Program-made: the position numbers and the translations under genes
Shown: positions 47,306 to 58,670 of the stretch, piece by piece
How positions within the stretch are numbered: position 1 is the stretch's first letter
How the letters are laid out: every line of letters starts with the position of its first letter
Notes under the pieces: model-generated
The model's input: only the letters and a program-made list of their open reading frames with translations
What the model was told of the DNA's origin: nothing
Databases searched by the model: none
NCBI RefSeq assembly: GCF_025118155.1
Contig: NW_026251406.1
Coordinates: 193,501-257,500 of the forward strand
Origin: Cokeromyces recurvatus
Taxonomy: Eukaryota; Mucoromycota; Mucoromycetes; Mucorales; Mucoraceae
Direction: 5' to 3'
Length of the DNA stretch: 64,000 nucleotides

Positions 47306-47572
47306 GGTTCCTGATGTCTTTTATATTTTTATTCTATTGGATCAAAGATGACCTGAATCCTTTGTCAAGGTTATAAAGATAAATACTTGGAACTGATACG
47401 ATGTCTTATAATTGATACATCTAGACAATTGGATACCAATAAGTTTTATATTATTTACAAGATGTTATGTACAGAGTTTTATTTCATATTCAGGCTTATA
47501 GTTTATCCTGTCTTATGCAATTCATCTATTATAATATTACTTATGCTTATATCCAGAGCTTGTTCTATAATA
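47306..47572 (-). repeat. LTR-like module, copy 2 (inverted)
   Basis: The reverse complement follows copy 3 (51221-51501) along its whole length at roughly 80% identity by eye, starting TATTATAGAACAAGCTC and ending GACATCAGGAACC. Its outer ends have lost the TG...CA termini. Confidence 0.75.
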
Positions 47573-47597
47573 CCATTCTCAAAATTGATGCCCCAAC

Positions 47598-48270
47598 TTT
47601 TTTTTTCATCTTATTATCTATTGTACACTCTTTGAAACTCTATCTCTTTCTTCTCTTTAAAGCCGTTATTTCTTTCAAACTGATCAAAATCTAAAGAGCC
47701 TTGTTATCATGATCGTCATAAAAAAGAGCTCAATTGTCATAATACAGTAGTAAGAAAGCTTATAGCTTAACTATTTAAAATACATGAACTGCAAAGAGTA
47801 TCTTGTACAGTTGAAAAAGAAAGCTTTCCACAACAAAACTAAAAATGAACATCTTGTAAAATTGTAAGAAAAAAAAAAGCGTCTAGAATGTGTGTGTGTG
47901 TCTAAAAATAAAAATAAAACTGCTCATTTTTTATATTATTGATAGCTTATCTACTCTTATTCTTTTGGAAAATGTATGAACATCATGCTCTGTTGTGTAA
48001 CTGCATTTGACTAGTTTTGGCTTAATTTCTTTACAAGAATGCTCAATATATTCACATGAATATTTATACATATAAAAAAAGTAAACAAACTTCTTTTTTT
48101 TTTTCTTACTTTCTTACTTTCTTGCTTACTTTCAAAGAAGACAGTAATGCTTTACTACATTCAAATAAAAGACAAAACTTATCTCTAAAGTATTAAAAAG
48201 AAAAGAGAAAAATAAAAAAAGACAAGGAGAAAGGCAGGAGAGAAGATTTATCGCAAAGTAAATTAAAAAC

Positions 48271-48301
<31 letters not shown>

Positions 48302-48322
48302 GCTAAAATTAAACTTTAATAA
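47598..48322 (+). repeat. Dispersed direct repeat, copy B
   Basis: Second copy of the repeat at 39901-40582, in the same orientation, with small indels and a longer A run (48272-48298). Confidence 0.8.
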
Positions 48323-48469
48323 CTTCTCCTTGTTTATTTTTTTTTCTCCTGAATTTTACTATAAAAAAAAGCACATTTTTCGTTTTTTTTTTTCCTTTTT
48401 TTTTCTTCTTCTCTTTTCTTTAGCTTTTTTTTATTTTTCCTATTCTTCTTTATTTTTACTTGAAACCAT

Positions 48470-49390
48470 AGATAGACACTGTCAGGGTTATGAAGTGTGC
48501 TCAAGTCACATAGCTTGGCTTACTTGAGTTTGTAGAACTGTCCGTTTATAACATGGCTAAAGGAGAGGCCTAGACTCTCTTTTGGTTACTACATGCATAT
48601 CCGCCTTCACCTTGGGTTATTACAACCTTAGATAATTGATGGGACCTTATCGAATTTTGACTGCTCAAGTTTGATTTATTTTCAAAGGGGGAGGGAAATA
48701 AAAAGGATACTTGGGGTTGGGAATTGTAAACCTGTTCCTTTTAGGGAGATTAGCGTACTCTTTGTCTGCACCATTGAAAGGGCTTATCTCAAGGCTTAGT
48801 TTTCCTGTTTTTCTTTTTGGAGGTTTTTCCTCCTTTTTATTTTTATCTAGTTGCTGTTTATAAAATAAAAATAGATAAGGATGCACAGCTTACGTTTCTG
48901 ACCGTGGTTTTTTCATCTATTTATTTAGTTGAAGAATCCCAGCTTGTATTTACTGTTAAGTCAAAAGTAGATGCTAGGGGTCAAAGAAGGGACATTCTCA
49001 GGTAAACAATAGTCAGGTCGTGCACTTCATGTATCTGGATTTCTTCCACTTCGCCACGCTACAGGTCAGAATGTTTAGCCCGGCTTCCAATGAAACTTAC
49101 ATCCAACTGTATTTTTTTATTGGGTTATGAGGTGAGGAATCCTATCTTTTTCTTCTAGCAAGGCTTGGGCCAGGTTGGACTTTGCCAAGTGTCTACTAGT
49201 TGAAATTGGACGTTTATCTTTCAAGTAGAAATTTAGAGGGAGAAGAAAAAATTACAGCCCGTATCAATTTGTATGGGTTGTAATATTATTTTTGGGATTA
49301 GATATGCTTTCACCTTCTCGTGGTTAATCCTGTTAGTATCAAGTCTCTTCTACTAAAGAGATTTGAGAACTAAGAAAAGCATCTTTTTTT
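48470..49390. other. GC-richer island, possible decayed LTR-type sequence
   Basis: About 0.9 kb with visibly higher GC and few homopolymers compared with its surroundings. It opens TGTCAGGGTTATGAAG near 48479 and carries a short hairpin (CTCAAGT/ACTTGAG around 48501-48529). No frame encodes a recognisable protein. A solo LTR of another retroelement is one explanation; the matching CA end and target duplication were not found. Confidence 0.3.
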
Positions 49391-50447
49391 ATAATATTAA
49401 TAAAAATGAAAAAAAAAAAAAAATAATAAAATTGTGTTCTACAATAAAGTTGCTTCTCTAATAATATAATAATTAAGCGTATATAACAAAAGTGGTGAAA
49501 GACTATAACAGCACAGTGTATAAATGCTAAAAAGATTATTGTATATTTTCCCTAAGATTTCTTTCCTCTCGAGGTAAGTTGTGTATAATTAAATAAATTC
49601 AGCATCACTAGAATGTAAATTGTCAGAATAAGACTAAAATTAGTCAACATTCATAATGAGCATTAATAGTCAGATTGCTGTACAAAAGACTGTTCATCGT
49701 CAGGGTATAACTTGAAGTTGTTTCAAGTCTTGCCTTCATAAATATTCATTATTCTATCTGGAAACAAACTAACTTCCGTTTTCCAACTAGTAATTTTTTT
49801 TTTAACAAGGAAAATTTTCTTTGGGTATTGATTATTGAATAGTTATATATAAAGACTGAAGGGAGGCTTGACCGATTCATCGAAAAGATGTTGTTAAAAT
49901 ATCTCAGCCTTTTCAAAGGAATCTTATTTTTTTTATTACAAAATTTTCCACAAAGACAATCCCTTTACACCTCAGTATCGTATCTACGGATGGTATAATG
50001 ACACTTAATACAAGAAACGTATTCTTGAAGTCTATCATGAAAACAAAAAAGATTGCCATTTGACATCACTTGTAAAACATAACAATACATTTTTGGGAAA
50101 CGATACTGTTAGATAAAGTATTTTAGTGAGGCATTAATGAAGGTCATCATTGTTTTGAGGTTTTTGTCAGTTACATATTGCTCTTGGATGAGCATTGACT
50201 TCATAAAGAATATAAAGAGTAATTGTTCCTTCAGTGAATTTGTCTCATTATATGGATTAATTAAAGAAAAATCTATAAATTGACTAGAGTTAATGTACAT
50301 GATGTGAACATACATTTAATAAGAAACTATTGCCATCTTTTATTATGTACTATACTTCTTGATATTCGATAACTTCTTTTCATAGTTTATATGTTGATAT
50401 ACTCACTATTTATCGCTAACTTAAACCCTTCTACAATGCTTGATTGA

Positions 50448-50478
<31 letters not shown>

Positions 50479-50669
50479 ATAACATAGAGTAGATTGTCTT
50501 AAAGAAATAAAGAAAAAAAAATAGCGTACATAATTGAAAAAGATTAACTCTCTTTCTTTACAATATTTAAGAAGGTAAACATTATTTTTGAAGAGGGTTT
50601 GGGAAATTCGACATGACATTGAAAGAAACAAAGTGACAGAGTTTCAAATGGGAGGTTGATAACGAGATA
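49391..50669. other. Non-coding stretch with T-run
   Basis: No gene recognised. It holds a long T run at about 50449-50474 and short broken reading frames upstream of the transposase fragment. Confidence 0.5.
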
Positions 50670-51228
50670 TATCCAGTCGAAAGCGCAACTGATTACGACC
50701 GTTATGCACAATTGAAATCCTCTCGAGAAAGAAATAAAAAACGAAAACTGAAATACCGCCAAACGACAAAAAGCAAACGAATAAGGGAACGAAAGCATGT
50801 AAACACTATAAGAATGCAGAGAAAGAGAAGCTCTTTTATCTTGTCGAGGAAAAAAGGAATGAGCGTTCGTGCTTCTGCGATGTATCTTAATACCAATGTC
50901 CGCACAGCATAAGGCTGGATGGCCAAGAACAACAAAGCTCCTCAGGAGTATATTCAAAGAGCTACGAGCAGCGGAAGACCAGTGGGTAGATCACCAATCT
51001 TAACCAGGGAGCATAAGGACCTCATGATTGAATGGGCAGACGAAAAAATCCGACTCCATTACATTAGACAATATGCCAAATGTATTAACTGATAGGTTTG
51101 GCAAACTCGATATCAGTAAAAGCGGCTTTAACAAATTTGTAAAGGAGAAATGTAAAATTACATTCAAGCAAGCATGTTTACAATCCGTAGAGAGAAACAG
51201 CCCTGAAAAATTTGAAGAGTTGTTATAA
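50670..51228 (+). pseudogene. DDE transposase, N-terminal fragment (broken)
   Basis: The plus strand encodes a basic leader (SSRERNKKRKLKYRQTTK), a helix-turn-helix (KGMSVRASAMYLNTNVRTA, then GWMAKNNKAPQEYIQRATS), GRPVGRSPILTREHKDLMIEW, and in a shifted frame TLDNMPNVLTDRFG, FNKFVKEKCKITFKQACLQS and VERNSPEKFEELL. This is the DNA-binding half of a Mucorales-type Tc1/IS630 transposase. A TAA interrupts the HTH and a frameshift lies near 51055. The sequence stops where LTR-like module copy 3 begins, so the catalytic domain is missing. It faces the right terminus. Confidence 0.8.
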
Positions 51229-51501
51229 AACAAGCTCTGGATATAAGCATAAGCAATATTAGAAAAGATGAATTACATATTACAGGATAAGCTATAAGCC
51301 TGATTATTTAATAAAAGATATCATATCTTAATGTATGTAACATCGTGTAAATAACATAAAACGTATTAACATGCAATCATCTAAATGTGTCAACTAAATA
51401 AGATATCGTATCATTTCTAAATATTTATTTTTATAACCTTAATAACGGATTCAGGTCGTCTTTGATCCAATAAAATAAAAATATAAAAGACATCGGGAAC
51501 A
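51221..51501 (+). repeat. LTR-like module, copy 3
   Basis: The most complete of three copies. It runs from TGTTATAAAACAAGCTC to GACATCGGGAACA, i.e. with TGTT...AACA ends as in LTRs, about 281 bp. Flanking 5-mers (AGAGT and TACTA) do not match, so an intact target duplication is not seen. It truncates the transposase fragment. Confidence 0.65.
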
Positions 51502-51659
51502 TACTATCTCAGTTAGAATACCCTCCATTAAATCATAAACTTTCATACTCTTCTCGTCGTACAGGTTATTGGGCCTATCTTCGTAATAAAAAGATCTCTC
51601 CATGACTGAAACAAAAAAAAAGTTCAGGAAGAGGAAAACACTACGACAATTTAAGCCAA

Positions 51660-51798
51660 TCTGATGTGACAATTCGCTTTTCCTAAAACGATAATCGACA
51701 AAAATAAAAACGACAAATTGAAATTTCTTTTGCGACAATTATTTCTCAACTGCCGACAAATATTTGTTAATTGGCGACAATATCCATCGTATTGGCTG
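51660..51798 (-). repeat. Right terminal inverted repeat with TGTCG motifs
   Basis: On the minus strand TTGTCG recurs from the end inward at spacings of about 21, 21, 22 and 15 bp (CGACA on the plus strand at 51775, 51754, 51733, 51711 and 51696), plus looser copies further in. It matches the left terminus at 39656-39755 and shares the motif with the array at 40610-40756. Confidence 0.75.
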
Positions 51799-51802
51799 TG
51801 CA

Positions 51803-52471
51803 TGTATTTATAAGCAAAATTTGTTTATTGATAAGCGTTATTACATAAGAGGAAAGGAGAGAAGATAATAGAATCAAAAATAATAATAATATAATTACTT
51901 CTTGATAATCTATCTATCCTAATTAATCAAAAATAGGCTTGAATCTATCTTCTTATAACAATAGATCTTGTGTATAATTGACATTCTCTATTCATAAGAA
52001 AGATAAGTTTATTCAAGCTCATATTTTATCATGTTTTAATATCAAACTATGTAATGAGTGATAGTATTTAAGACCAAAAAGAGAGAGAGGGATAAGCATT
52101 TTTAAAATATTATGTAATTTGATGAATGTAACAATGAATGAGATATTATTCATGCTACTCTGCTAGCTAACAAGACTATATAGAGTCATTTTAGAAAGAA
52201 CTGTATACGATTTGTCAAGTTAGTGTAAAGAGATAATTTTGCATATACTATTCAAAGTATATAAATATATCCTATACATGTAAAAAAAAAAAAAAGGCGT
52301 TTTATTATACATTTAATGTTTTGTATTATTTAATAATGGTAATAATTTATATTAGTCGATGTGTCCATATATATATTTGTATGCATGTATGTAATGTCTT
52401 TTTTTTGTTTTTCTATATAATTAGTTGTATGCGTATATATCTGGAAAAAAAAAAAGAAAAAGAAACATATG
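51803..52471. other. Intergenic region between element and NPT1
   Basis: About 670 bp, AT-rich, with an A run near 52282-52294 and TA-rich sequence. Nothing was recognised beyond the presumed 3' UTR of NPT1. Confidence 0.5.
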
Positions 52472-53982
52472 TTATTGTATAATACCCAATTCACGTTCAA
52501 AAGCGGTGACAGTAGCTTGGTCAGCACTATGCTTGAGTGCGTCATCACTCAATTTGATTACACGCTTTCCATTACATTGCTTGAGTTTAATTACAATATT
52601 TAAAGCTTTACTCTTAACTTCCTTATCACTTGCTTTATAGAAATCATTTGTAAAAGAAGTACCAATACCGAAACTAGCTTTAATTCCTGCCTTGCTAGCT
52701 TTCTCTTGAAGATTAAGAGCACGTTCAACATTTAAAGCATCAGAAAATACAATCACTTTCTTGGATGGATCAATACCAAGTGATTTATAATGAGAGACCA
52801 TAGTATTGATGAATTCACCAGCATCACCTGAATCTTGACGAACACCCGCGTATTTATTGGCAAGATCAGCATCAAAATCCTTAAGGAAAACTGAGGTAGT
52901 GAATGTATCAGTCAAGGCAATGCCCAGATTACCTTGATAGACATCATACCAAATCTTTAGTGTATTACGATTTGCATGTTTTATGCCTTCTAATGCTGAT
53001 ACAGCCATAAAGAATTCATGTGCTTTTTTTTAAAAAAAAAAAAAAAAAAAAGTTAGAAAAATGGCATTTTTCTTCTTATGCTCCTTAAAAAAAAATACTT
53101 TACCAACTGTACCAATAGGAGGTAGATTATACTTCATTGCTAAATAAACATTACTTGTACCCGTACAACGACCTTGAGGTTCTTTTCCAGCTTTCTTACA
53201 TTCTTCATAATAGGCTTCAGAAGTCTTATGAATAGCACCCATAACCAAATCGTGTGTCTTAAAATCACGACGTCGACGTGTACCAAATTCAGCAAACATA
53301 CAACCATGTTCCACCAACTGTCTTGTCTTCTCACAAGCGCGTTCTACTTGATCTTCATAGTTCCAATCACGATCTGTGAAACGGAAATAGGCTTCAGAAA
53401 TTAATGCCAAAAGAGGGACCTCATATAGAATAGTTTCCAACCATGAACCTACAACTTCTAATTCAAAATCTTGTGTCTCTGGGTTATAACTTGTCTTGAC
53501 TTGTTCATCAGGTTTGAATTTGAATGTAGAAAGATAATCGATATAGTCTTTGTCTAAGGATGACAAAGTTGAAAGGTATTCACGTTCAGTTTCAGTTAAC
53601 TTGAGGGATTGCATATCTTTTTTAACAGATGTATATAAATGTATAAATAAATATAGATAGATAAATAAGCAAAAATATATTCATATATATATATATATAA
53701 AAATAAATAAATTCAGACATCCTCTTCTTTTCTCTCTCCCTCTTCTTTTACTACTCTTTTTTATGTTAATGTTATGTTTCATTGTTTACCTTTAATTTGC
53801 TGTTTAAGCCACTCAACTGATTGAGGATTCAAACGAAGATCTTTTTCGCGATTAGTAAATTGATACACAACAGGAATGTCATTCTTATAATGTTTGAATA
53901 CAGCTTGTTGCATGGTGAATTTATAAAGATCATTATCTAAAATGGACATGAGAGCCTCATGTTGGCTTTTATTTTGCGACAT
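52472..53982 (-). CDS. NPT1: Nicotinate phosphoribosyltransferase
   Basis: Three exons on the minus strand: 53982-53790, 53616-53104 and 53022-52472; 1257 nt = 418 aa, the length of yeast Npt1. Signatures: SILDNDLYKFTMQQAVFKHY at the N-terminus, EFGTRRRRDFKTHD, RCTGTSNVYLAMKYNLPPIGT with AHEFFMAV (loop with the phosphorylated His), and YAGVRQDSGDAGEF plus VIVFSDALN in the phosphate-binding core. It joins nicotinic acid and PRPP to give nicotinate mononucleotide in the Preiss-Handler salvage route to NAD+, using ATP. The gene lies immediately right of the composite element, which ends about 670 bp past its stop codon. Intron 2 ends in a T-run/A-run before the AG. Confidence 0.95.
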
Positions 53983-55218
53983 TGTTGTAAAATAATATGT
54001 AGAAAAAAGAAAAAAGTTTTCTTTACTCTTCCAAACTTAACGATTTATATGTGCACATGTATATGTATCGGAGTTTAATTATTAATTATGACAGAACTAA
54101 TTAGTACAACTTATCAATGCATCTCATCTGTCATCAATAAATACTATGTATATGCTGTATATATATGTATATAGATATATATTTAAAGATGATATAGGGT
54201 ACCGAGTAAGTTATATTTTTAAGATAATATCTATATATACAATCACGGCAGTAAACTCCTTTTATTTGTTTATTTTTTTATGATAGATTAGTTGATATTA
54301 GAGCCTGAAATGCGTCATATTAAATTCATTCTAACGTAATTCTAGCTATGCTATCCTATAATAAAAAGCTTTTATTTATAACAATAAAATTCTACTCAAT
54401 TATATACACGTACATGTTGAGATGATTGATCTTTAGTCTTTAATTATATAACATCATGTCTTATAATATACTCTTTGTATTATATTTAAAAGAAAGAAAC
54501 AAAGAAACAAAAAAAAAAAAAGTATATCATATCAGTTAATGATATACAAGCCTAAGAAACGATTGGGGAGAGAGGGAGAGGAGGTTTTTTCTTCCTTCTA
54601 ATAAATGATATAATATCAGTAAGTTTTATAATATTGAAAAAGGTTACAATTATCACTCGATTAAAAAGGTAGCAGTCATTTTTTTTTTGATTTTGCATAA
54701 TAATAAAAAATAACGTATCTACACTTCCCTCTTTTTTTTTCGGCAGGATTGTCTTGAAGAAGCTTGTTGCTTAGTTACATTTATACGGAAAAGCATGGAA
54801 ATTATACCTAATTTAGAAATTAACATGTATGTAAATAGAACGATCGAATATCATTTGTTTAGACAATAATATAAGCTAACACATATTTGTTAAAAGAGTT
54901 TATTATTATGTAATATGATGGTTTTATATGAATAATAACTACAATAATTCATATACATCTTCTTTTTTTCTTGTCTCTATAGTTATTATAATGTATTATA
55001 TTCCACTATAATTGTCTTACCCTTACATACTAAACACACACACATTGATAACAATAGGAAGTGCCAGAGTATATATACATATATTCTAAAATCTAGTTAA
55101 TGTATTATTACTATTATATTTATTAAACTGAATACAATTTTTTTTTAAAAAAAAATGGGGGGGGATATTATAATTAAAGAACTATATGTAATGGATATGA
55201 ATGTATTGTTATTTCTTC

Positions 55219-55252
<34 letters not shown>

Positions 55253-55261
55253 GAAGCGATT
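53983..55261. other. Intergenic region, nothing recognised
   Basis: 1.28 kb between two minus-strand genes. AT-rich, with a T30 run at about 55222-55251 and a G8 run near 55157-55164. No ORF or RNA signature. Confidence 0.55.
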
Positions 55262-56780
55262 TTAAATACGTATCCACTTCCAACCACCTTTCATGATACG
55301 GGCCCAGCCAGCGAATAATGCACCTATAATGATAGTGACACCAGCCCAGATAGCACCATTTGCATAATTGGGTGGTTCTGAAAGGTTAATTAAGGCAGTG
55401 GCAATAGGTGTACCAAACAAATAGCCAAAGAGATTGGTATAGTAAAGCATACCGATAGCAGGACCAATATGTTCAAGACCCACAATTTGTGGTTGTACTG
55501 TAGGGAAAAGAGCGATATAACCACCACCAAAGAAACCATAAAGGACAGCAAATGCCCAAAGTGAGCTTTCATTATGCACATTAATCCAAATAGCTAAACA
55601 AAGTACGCCACAAATAAATGTACAGATGAATAAACTATTGAAACGTCCAATTTTATCACCCATATAGCCAGTAAAGACTCTAGCAACTGCATTGATGGCA
55701 GACGTAATAGCAGACAGGTTAGCACCAACCCAAGGACTTAATTTGAGTGCATTAGCATGAGAAGGTAACAAAAAGAAAGGGGTCTAAACAAAAAAAAAAG
55801 TAAGTTATATATACAAAAACCGATTCTTTTGTTCGTTTGATTAAATACATACCATATAACCAAAGGTAGTAATTAAACCATGCAAAAAAATGGTAGTAAA
55901 TAAAGGATTTTTAAATAAATACCAATTAATAATCTTTCTTCCACCACCTGTCTTTTTAACATCACCAAAGGGACGTACGAAACAAGTGGCAAATGAGAGA
56001 AGAACAAAGACGATAATACCATCAATTCTAAGAGCCCAACGATAGCCAATTGATTTGATAATAGCCATACTAATGTTAGAAACTACAAGACCACCAATAC
56101 CAGAACCAGACATAGCTAAACCAATGGCCAAACCTCTTCTTTCAGAGAACCATTGTTGTGGGGCACCAATACAAGGAAGACACACAAATGAAGCACCAAG
56201 ACCAAATAGCACACCTTGTGTCAATAAAATATGCCATACTTCAGTTGCAAAACTAGCTAAAATTAAAGCTGCAGTACATAAAACCGTACCAGTAGCCAAC
56301 ATATATTTAAACCCCATTTTTTCGATGAGAAGCTGATTGATTGGACCCGTAATGAAAAAGAAGGCTACACAAATAGAACCAACCCAAGACAGCTTACTCA
56401 TTTCACCAATGTAGACATTTGATTTATAATAATTTAAAAATACGCCCCAACTATAATTGTAACCAAAACTATAAAAAAAAATATATATAAATCAACTATA
56501 AAAAATGACAAGTATTTTCGCTTACATTGCAAATAAACCCTATTGAGTAGTAGAAATATCAGATCCATTCTTTCTTCATTATTATTATTATTATTATTTA
56601 GTCCTCCTTACATACCATGAAACAAGACACAACTATAAGCCAACCTCTTCCACCATCAGGAGGTGTAATATAATGAGGCTCTGAACCTAGAGATATCTTT
56701 TCAACGTCAGGAATGCTTTCTTTTTTTCCTTCTTGCGGAAGCCTGTTATCTGTATTCTCATTTAAAACAATTGAAGCCAT
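55262..56780 (-). CDS. MFS transporter, monocarboxylate/SLC16-like (second copy)
   Basis: Four exons on the minus strand: 56780-56616, 56539-56526, 56468-55853 and 55783-55262; 1317 nt = 438 aa. It begins with a short cytosolic tail, then PPDGGRGWLIVVSCFM (MCT signature), SWGVFLNYYKSNVYIGE, GSGIGGLVVSNISMA, and the inter-domain motif GYMGDKIGRFN; 12 helices are expected. Exon 2 is only 14 nt (GLFAI context) and is needed to give FMGLFAIFGYNYSWG, which aligns residue for residue with FMVQVTSFGVASCWG of the transporter at 30297-32589. The two genes are diverged paralogues rather than recent duplicates. The substrate is unknown, probably a monocarboxylate or similar organic acid at the plasma membrane. 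Confidence 0.9.
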
Positions 56781-58670
56781 TTTCTTTTTTTATTTATTAG
56801 ACTAAAACAAGAAAATTTTTCAAAAAAAAAAAAAAAAAGAGAGAGAGAGAGGTCGAGATCTATAGTTTAAATATGTACAAAAAAAAAAGGTTAAATGTAT
56901 TTATATGAAAAAAAAAGATAATGTATATGCAGCAATTTGGTTGGCTTACGGCAAATCAAATAATTTTCATATTTTGATTTTCATTGATAATTGTTTCAAA
57001 AAGAATTCAACAAGTCAAAAAGGTGACTCATACATATCATTACTATAGGTTATTTTTTATTTTATTTTTTTCATCTAAGCGAAAATTAGTTACTATGGTT
57101 TTTTTTACATAAATGGTAATGACTTTGATTTTTTATGCTTTTTTTTTTTAAAAAAAAAGGGGATAGTGTATTATACATCTTTTTTTTTTTTTTTAAAAAA
57201 TTATCATAGAAAAATATAATAAATTATGACAAAAAAAAATTAGATGAAGAAAAGCTAAGATGATGAATATTTGTTATCGATACAATCTACTATGATAAGC
57301 AATATGAAGCATACTGTATATTTGCTTACTTCATCATTAATGTGGCTTGAAAAAAAAAATAGGGTCCCAGAAAGTTAAAAAAGTAGTCGCAATTTAAATG
57401 TACATATTACCTTACTGCAGCATATACTGTTCCGAATTACCAACAAATTATTCAATTGACGGAATTCTAAAATACAGACAGCATTCTATAATACACGCAT
57501 ATTTTCAATAGAAGATACCTGAAGCAGAATAATCATGGAAGATGGTGACAGCACTATAGATTATATGATTGAATTAGAGAGAAAAAAACGTTGAACCTTA
57601 AGAATTTAATAATTCATTCTAATTGAGTCTGATTCTGATGAAAACTACTTGAAGTGTAGACTGAGAGGCTTGCATCTGATGAGGGAGTAAACTAACTATT
57701 AACCAATAAGTCATAGAGAGGCAATGATTACATTGCTTATATGAATAATTAAAAAACCTCTGTATATTTTATTTGGATTTAGTTGAAGATGAAAAGGATG
57801 TAAAGCTTGATCATATTTTCACAAATACAACAGCTACTGTCAGTCTTGATAATACTTTTTTTCTTCTGTCAAGATAAGCCAACAGATACTGTGTTAGAAA
57901 AAAAAAAGGAAAGACAAAGGCTACTTATTTACGGGAAAAAATGATTACTGCATTTGGAGGTCTTTACATACATTTATTATGGTTGCAGTTGGTCTTTATA
58001 AAACAAAGCTAATAGGAATAAATCATCGTTTATTACATAATCAAGAGGTGATTCATATAACAAAACTAGTATGTTGTATCTCATAGCATAATATTCATTC
58101 TATACTCGGTTATTACTAGAGCATTTGAGTATAATAATAAAAATTTAAGAAGATTATATATACATATACCAACGATGATGCATATCATTATAGGATACTA
58201 TCGCATATAATAATACTATTAGTAGCATATGAACAAGTGATATTGCTGAAATATTCACGTTGATGCATTTACCAGGAATAACACTTGATTCTATTTTTAG
58301 TAGCAGTCACAGCTCATCAAGGGGGGAGGAAAAAGATACATGATTTTTATTGCCAAGATGACTGAAACTTGTAAGAAACAAATAAATAGCCCACTTCTTC
58401 ATTTTCTCCATATTGTTTTTTTTTCTTTAACATAATCTTTGAATAAACTATATGAACATTTCACAGACCTGTCTTTTTTTTTATTTATTCTAAAAAAGGT
58501 ATAAAAAATAATCTTACCTACAAAAAAAATTGTAGGTATTTAAGCATTTCCCTTAAATAAAACTTATCTGCTTTATTTCTATATAGAAAGATTTAAAGGA
58601 TAATTTTTTTCTATAATCTTATCATTGACTAATATTATAATATGTACACGAGTAGTAAGTTATACGCTTC
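56781..58670. other. Intergenic region with a decayed coding-like segment
   Basis: 1.9 kb between two minus-strand genes. The first 700 bp are simple A/T-rich. 57535-58078 (listed separately) shows broken coding-like frames on the plus strand. The remainder shows nothing beyond homopolymers and a G-rich patch at 58321-58330. Confidence 0.5.
57535..58078 (+). pseudogene. Decayed coding-like segment, family unknown
   Basis: Several plausible protein pieces occur in order but in different frames: MEDGDSTIDYMIELERKKR (then stop), ESDSDENYLKCRLRGLHLM, LVEDEKDVKLDHIFTNTT, KATYLREKMITAFGGLY and VAVGLYKTKLIGINHRLL. The composition (acidic and polar, with helical blocks) is unlike random AT-rich sequence. 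It is probably a degenerate gene or mobile-element ORF with multiple frameshifts. I do not recognise the parent family. Confidence 0.35.

Larger units (their letters stand above)
39656..51798. mobile_element. Composite element with matching inverted termini
   Basis: The left end (from 39656, reading inward) and the right end (from 51798, reading inward on the minus strand) share a near-identical terminus of about 37 bp including ACGATGGATATTGTCGCCAA, continuing imperfectly for about 100 bp with TGTCG motifs. Both ends abut TGCA (39652-39655 and 51799-51802), a possible 4-bp target duplication, although TGCA is self-complementary and could belong to the termini. Inside are two broken DDE transposase fragments facing outward, a third TGTCG array, three copies of an LTR-like module, a direct repeat, a minisatellite, an intact spliced gene and a truncated Rab gene. 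It interrupts a run of housekeeping genes between HUL5 and NPT1. Whether the whole 12.1 kb moved as one unit or is a nest of smaller insertions cannot be settled from this copy. Confidence 0.6.

Noticed and set aside
50712..50912. Short basic ORF as an independent gene
   Set aside because: It is the N-terminal piece of the broken transposase: the similarity continues past its stop codon.
51451..51738. 95-codon minus-strand ORF at the right end (MERSFYYEDRPNNLYDEK)
   Set aside because: Its last third lies inside LTR-like module copy 3, so the frame is a chimera. The first part may be a real transposase leader but is too short to call.
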